Shown here: piece after piece, positions 4,935 through 6,310 of the stretch
Position numbering within the stretch: position 1 is the stretch's first letter
Layout: every line of letters begins with the position of its first letter
NCBI GenBank assembly: GCA_031082105.1
Contig: JAVHLO010000208.1
Coordinates: 1 to 6,310 of the forward strand
Source of the DNA: Planctomycetota bacterium
GTDB lineage: Bacteria; Planctomycetota; MHYJ01; JACQXL01; JAVHLO01
Direction of reading: 5' to 3'
Length of the DNA stretch: 6,310 bases
Program-made: the position numbers and the translations under genes
Notes under the pieces: generated by a model
Databases searched by the model: none
Seen by the model: only the letters and a program-made list of their open reading frames with translations
What the model was told of the DNA's origin: nothing

Positions 4935-6310
4935 ATGAAGACCCTCGGACAAATCGCGTCGGCCGTTGCCGTGCTCATCCTGTTCCTGGCGTTCCTGCCC
5001 GTGCTGCCGGCGCAGATCCACGACGACCTCACCGGCCCGCTCGCGGATGCCAACAGGGAGGGGAAGCTCCTGCTCGTCGATTTCTACGGCGACTGGTGCC
5101 CTTGGTGCGTCAAGATGGACGAGTCGTTCGAAGACGCTGGGGTGAAGGAGCTGATGAAGTCGGGCTTCCACTACTTCAAGCTCGATGTCGGCCAGTTCGA
5201 CAAACATCAGGACTGCTGCAAGCAGTACAGCGTCGAGGGAATTCCATTCATCGCCGTCTTCGATCCTGCGGGCGAGGTCATCGCCACCAACGGCGGATAC
5301 CTTGACGCGGCGAACCTGACCACCTTCCTCAAGGATGCGCTCGGCAAGAGCGGAGGGAAGAAGGAGGGCAAGGACGAAGGAAGGACTGTCCACCCCGACA
5401 TCAAGAACGCCTTCGACGAGGCGACACGGGCCGGCAAGTTGTTGCTCGTGGACTTCTACGGCGACTGGTGTCCGTGGTGTACAAAGATGGACGAGACGTT
5501 CGAGAACGCGGACGTCAAGGAGCTGATGACGAACTTCTTCCACTACGTGAAGCTGGACGTGGGCAAGTTCGAGCGGCACAAGGAGTGCATGTCCTACTAC
5601 GGTGTCGAAGGCTTGCCGCACGTGATCGTACTCCGGCCGGACGGCGAGATCGTGATGTCTCAGGCCGGTTACGCGCCCGTGGACGAGTTCAAGGCGAACC
5701 TCTGGAGGGCCGTCGAGGACGTCGCGAAGTGGCTCGAGAGCGAGATGGGCATCCACCCGGACCTGGAGGAATCGCTCGAGAAGGCGAACGCGGAGAACAA
5801 GCTCCTGCTCGTCGACTTCTACGGCGACTGGTGCCCGTGGTGTGTGAAGATGGACGAGACGATGGCGGACGAGGACGTGAAGGAGATGGTCGCGCGCGGA
5901 TTCTACTACGTGAAGCTGGACGTCGGCAAGTTCGAGCGGCACCAGGAGTGCACGTCGACGTACGGCGTCGACGGGATACCGCACTGGATGGTCTTCGATT
6001 CCGACGGGACGGTGCTCGCCTCGAAGGGCGGGTACATGACGCCCGACGATTTCAAGACGTTTCTGCTGGATGCGACGTCGAAATCCGGCAAGAAGCAGGC
6101 TGCGTGCCCGGTCTTCCAGATGTCGGATTTCGAGGGGGCCGACGACGCGATCACGGCGGCGGTCAACAAGGCGAAGGCGATGGACCGGCTGGTGGTGATC
6201 CATTTCTTCAGGGAGGGCAACGAAGCCGACGACGGGATGAAGGGCGTGTTTGCCGACAAGTCCGTTGCGGGCGCCATGAGCAGCAGCTTTGCGTTCTTCC
6301 CGGTCGACCA
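4935..6310 (+). CDS. Exported multi-domain thioredoxin-fold protein (C-terminus outside the window)
   Basis: This is a thiol-disulfide protein acting outside the cytoplasm, most like the Thioredoxin_7/DsbD-gamma type with a WCxWC site. GGAGGT (4923-4928), six bases before ATG, fixes the start. Residues 1-26 are a signal peptide with a hydrophobic core (7-24) and likely cleavage after LPA26. Three domains repeat about every 122 residues. Each has KLLLVDFYGDWCPWC or a close variant, with active-site pairs C55/C58, C179/C182 and C300/C303. Each also has a cis-proline loop (P104, P228, P349) and a conserved HxxC before it (H91/C94, H215/C218, H336/C339). A Gly/Lys/Glu-rich linker (137-150) separates domains 1 and 2. 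From about 395 a fourth domain begins. RLVVIHFF (418-425) aligns with KLLLVDFY, but NEAD (429-432) replaces CPWC. The frame is open at the window end (458 codons seen). Likely roles are disulfide reduction or isomerisation of exported proteins, or delivery of electrons. The substrate is unknown. Confidence 0.9.
   Translation, partial: MKTLGQIASAVAVLILFLAFLPVLPAQIHDDLTGPLADANREGKLLLVDFYGDWCPWCVKMDESFEDAGVKELMKSGFHYFKLDVGQFDKHQDCCKQYSVEGIPFIAVFDPAGEVIATNGGYLDAANLTTFLKDALGKSGGKKEGKDEGRTVHPDIKNAFDEATRAGKLLLVDFYGDWCPWCTKMDETFENADVKELMTNFFHYVKLDVGKFERHKECMSYYGVEGLPHVIVLRPDGEIVMSQAGYAPVDEFKANLWRAVEDVAKWLESEMGIHPDLEESLEKANAENKLLLVDFYGDWCPWCVKMDETMADEDVKEMVARGFYYVKLDVGKFERHQECTSTYGVDGIPHWMVFDSDGTVLASKGGYMTPDDFKTFLLDATSKSGKKQAACPVFQMSDFEGADDAITAAVNKAKAMDRLVVIHFFREGNEADDGMKGVFADKSVAGAMSSSFAFFPVD
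5064..5858 (+). repeat. Three internal coding repeats (active-site block)
   Basis: The 60-base blocks at 5064-5123, 5436-5495 and 5799-5858 encode the active-site strand and helix start of domains 1, 2 and 3. Blocks 1 and 3 match at 56 of 60 bases, and blocks 2 and 3 at 52 of 60. A second conserved block, encoding YVKLDVGKFERH, is nearly identical between domains 2 and 3. The close nucleotide match points to recent duplication within the gene or to gene conversion between units. Confidence 0.8.

Noticed and set aside
4887..6203. A 438-codon minus-strand open frame opposite the thioredoxin gene
   Set aside because: The + strand has a promoter, ribosome site, signal peptide and clear thioredoxin motifs. 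The antisense frame is His/Arg/Val-rich and repeats with the same period as the sense gene, as expected of a shadow in GC-rich repeated DNA.
1..6310. CRISPR array, tRNA or rRNA
   Set aside because: There is no regular direct-repeat and spacer pattern, no cloverleaf with a T-loop motif, and no conserved rRNA stretch. The repeats present are palindromic elements or coding domain repeats.

Overview
The window is GC-rich bacterial DNA from a Gram-negative (diderm) organism. It encodes an outer-membrane efflux channel and an exported thioredoxin-fold protein, and its gene spacers are filled with dispersed palindromic repeats. Two FtsX-like permeases in tandem, plus repeat families of this type, remind me of Planctomycetota and neighbouring environmental lineages. 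That placement is from memory and is weak. All supported genes are on the + strand, and the long minus-strand reading frames are antisense shadows of GC-rich genes.

Layout. Positions 1-350 hold no gene, only a short hairpin repeat (9-29) and a MITE-like palindromic element (102-262). Positions 351-1496 encode a first FtsX/MacB-type ABC permease, full length but interrupted by one in-frame TGA at 546-548. A low-GC block of inverted CATTTG-type repeats (1501-1630) separates it from a second, intact permease of the same superfamily (1651-2817). After a possible terminator hairpin (2832-2855), positions 2818-3176 are again gene-free and made of repeat pieces, including an inverted partial copy of the 102-262 element. 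Positions 3177-4673 encode a CzcC/TolC-type outer-membrane efflux lipoprotein with a proline-rich insert. Positions 4674-4934 contain a near-consensus sigma70 promoter and a strong 5'-leader hairpin. From 4935 to the window end runs an exported protein made of three tandem thioredoxin domains (each CPWC) and the start of a fourth domain that has lost its cysteines.

How they fit together. The two permeases could form a heterodimeric LolCE/MacB-like transporter, and the outer-membrane factor could be its exit channel. The ATPase and periplasmic adaptor expected of a tripartite pump are not in the window. The thioredoxin-array gene has its own promoter and looks like a separate unit for periplasmic thiol-disulfide chemistry. 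The most notable points are the TGA in permease 1, the multi-domain CPWC protein with a cysteine-less fourth domain, and the layered palindromic repeats in every spacer upstream of 3177.
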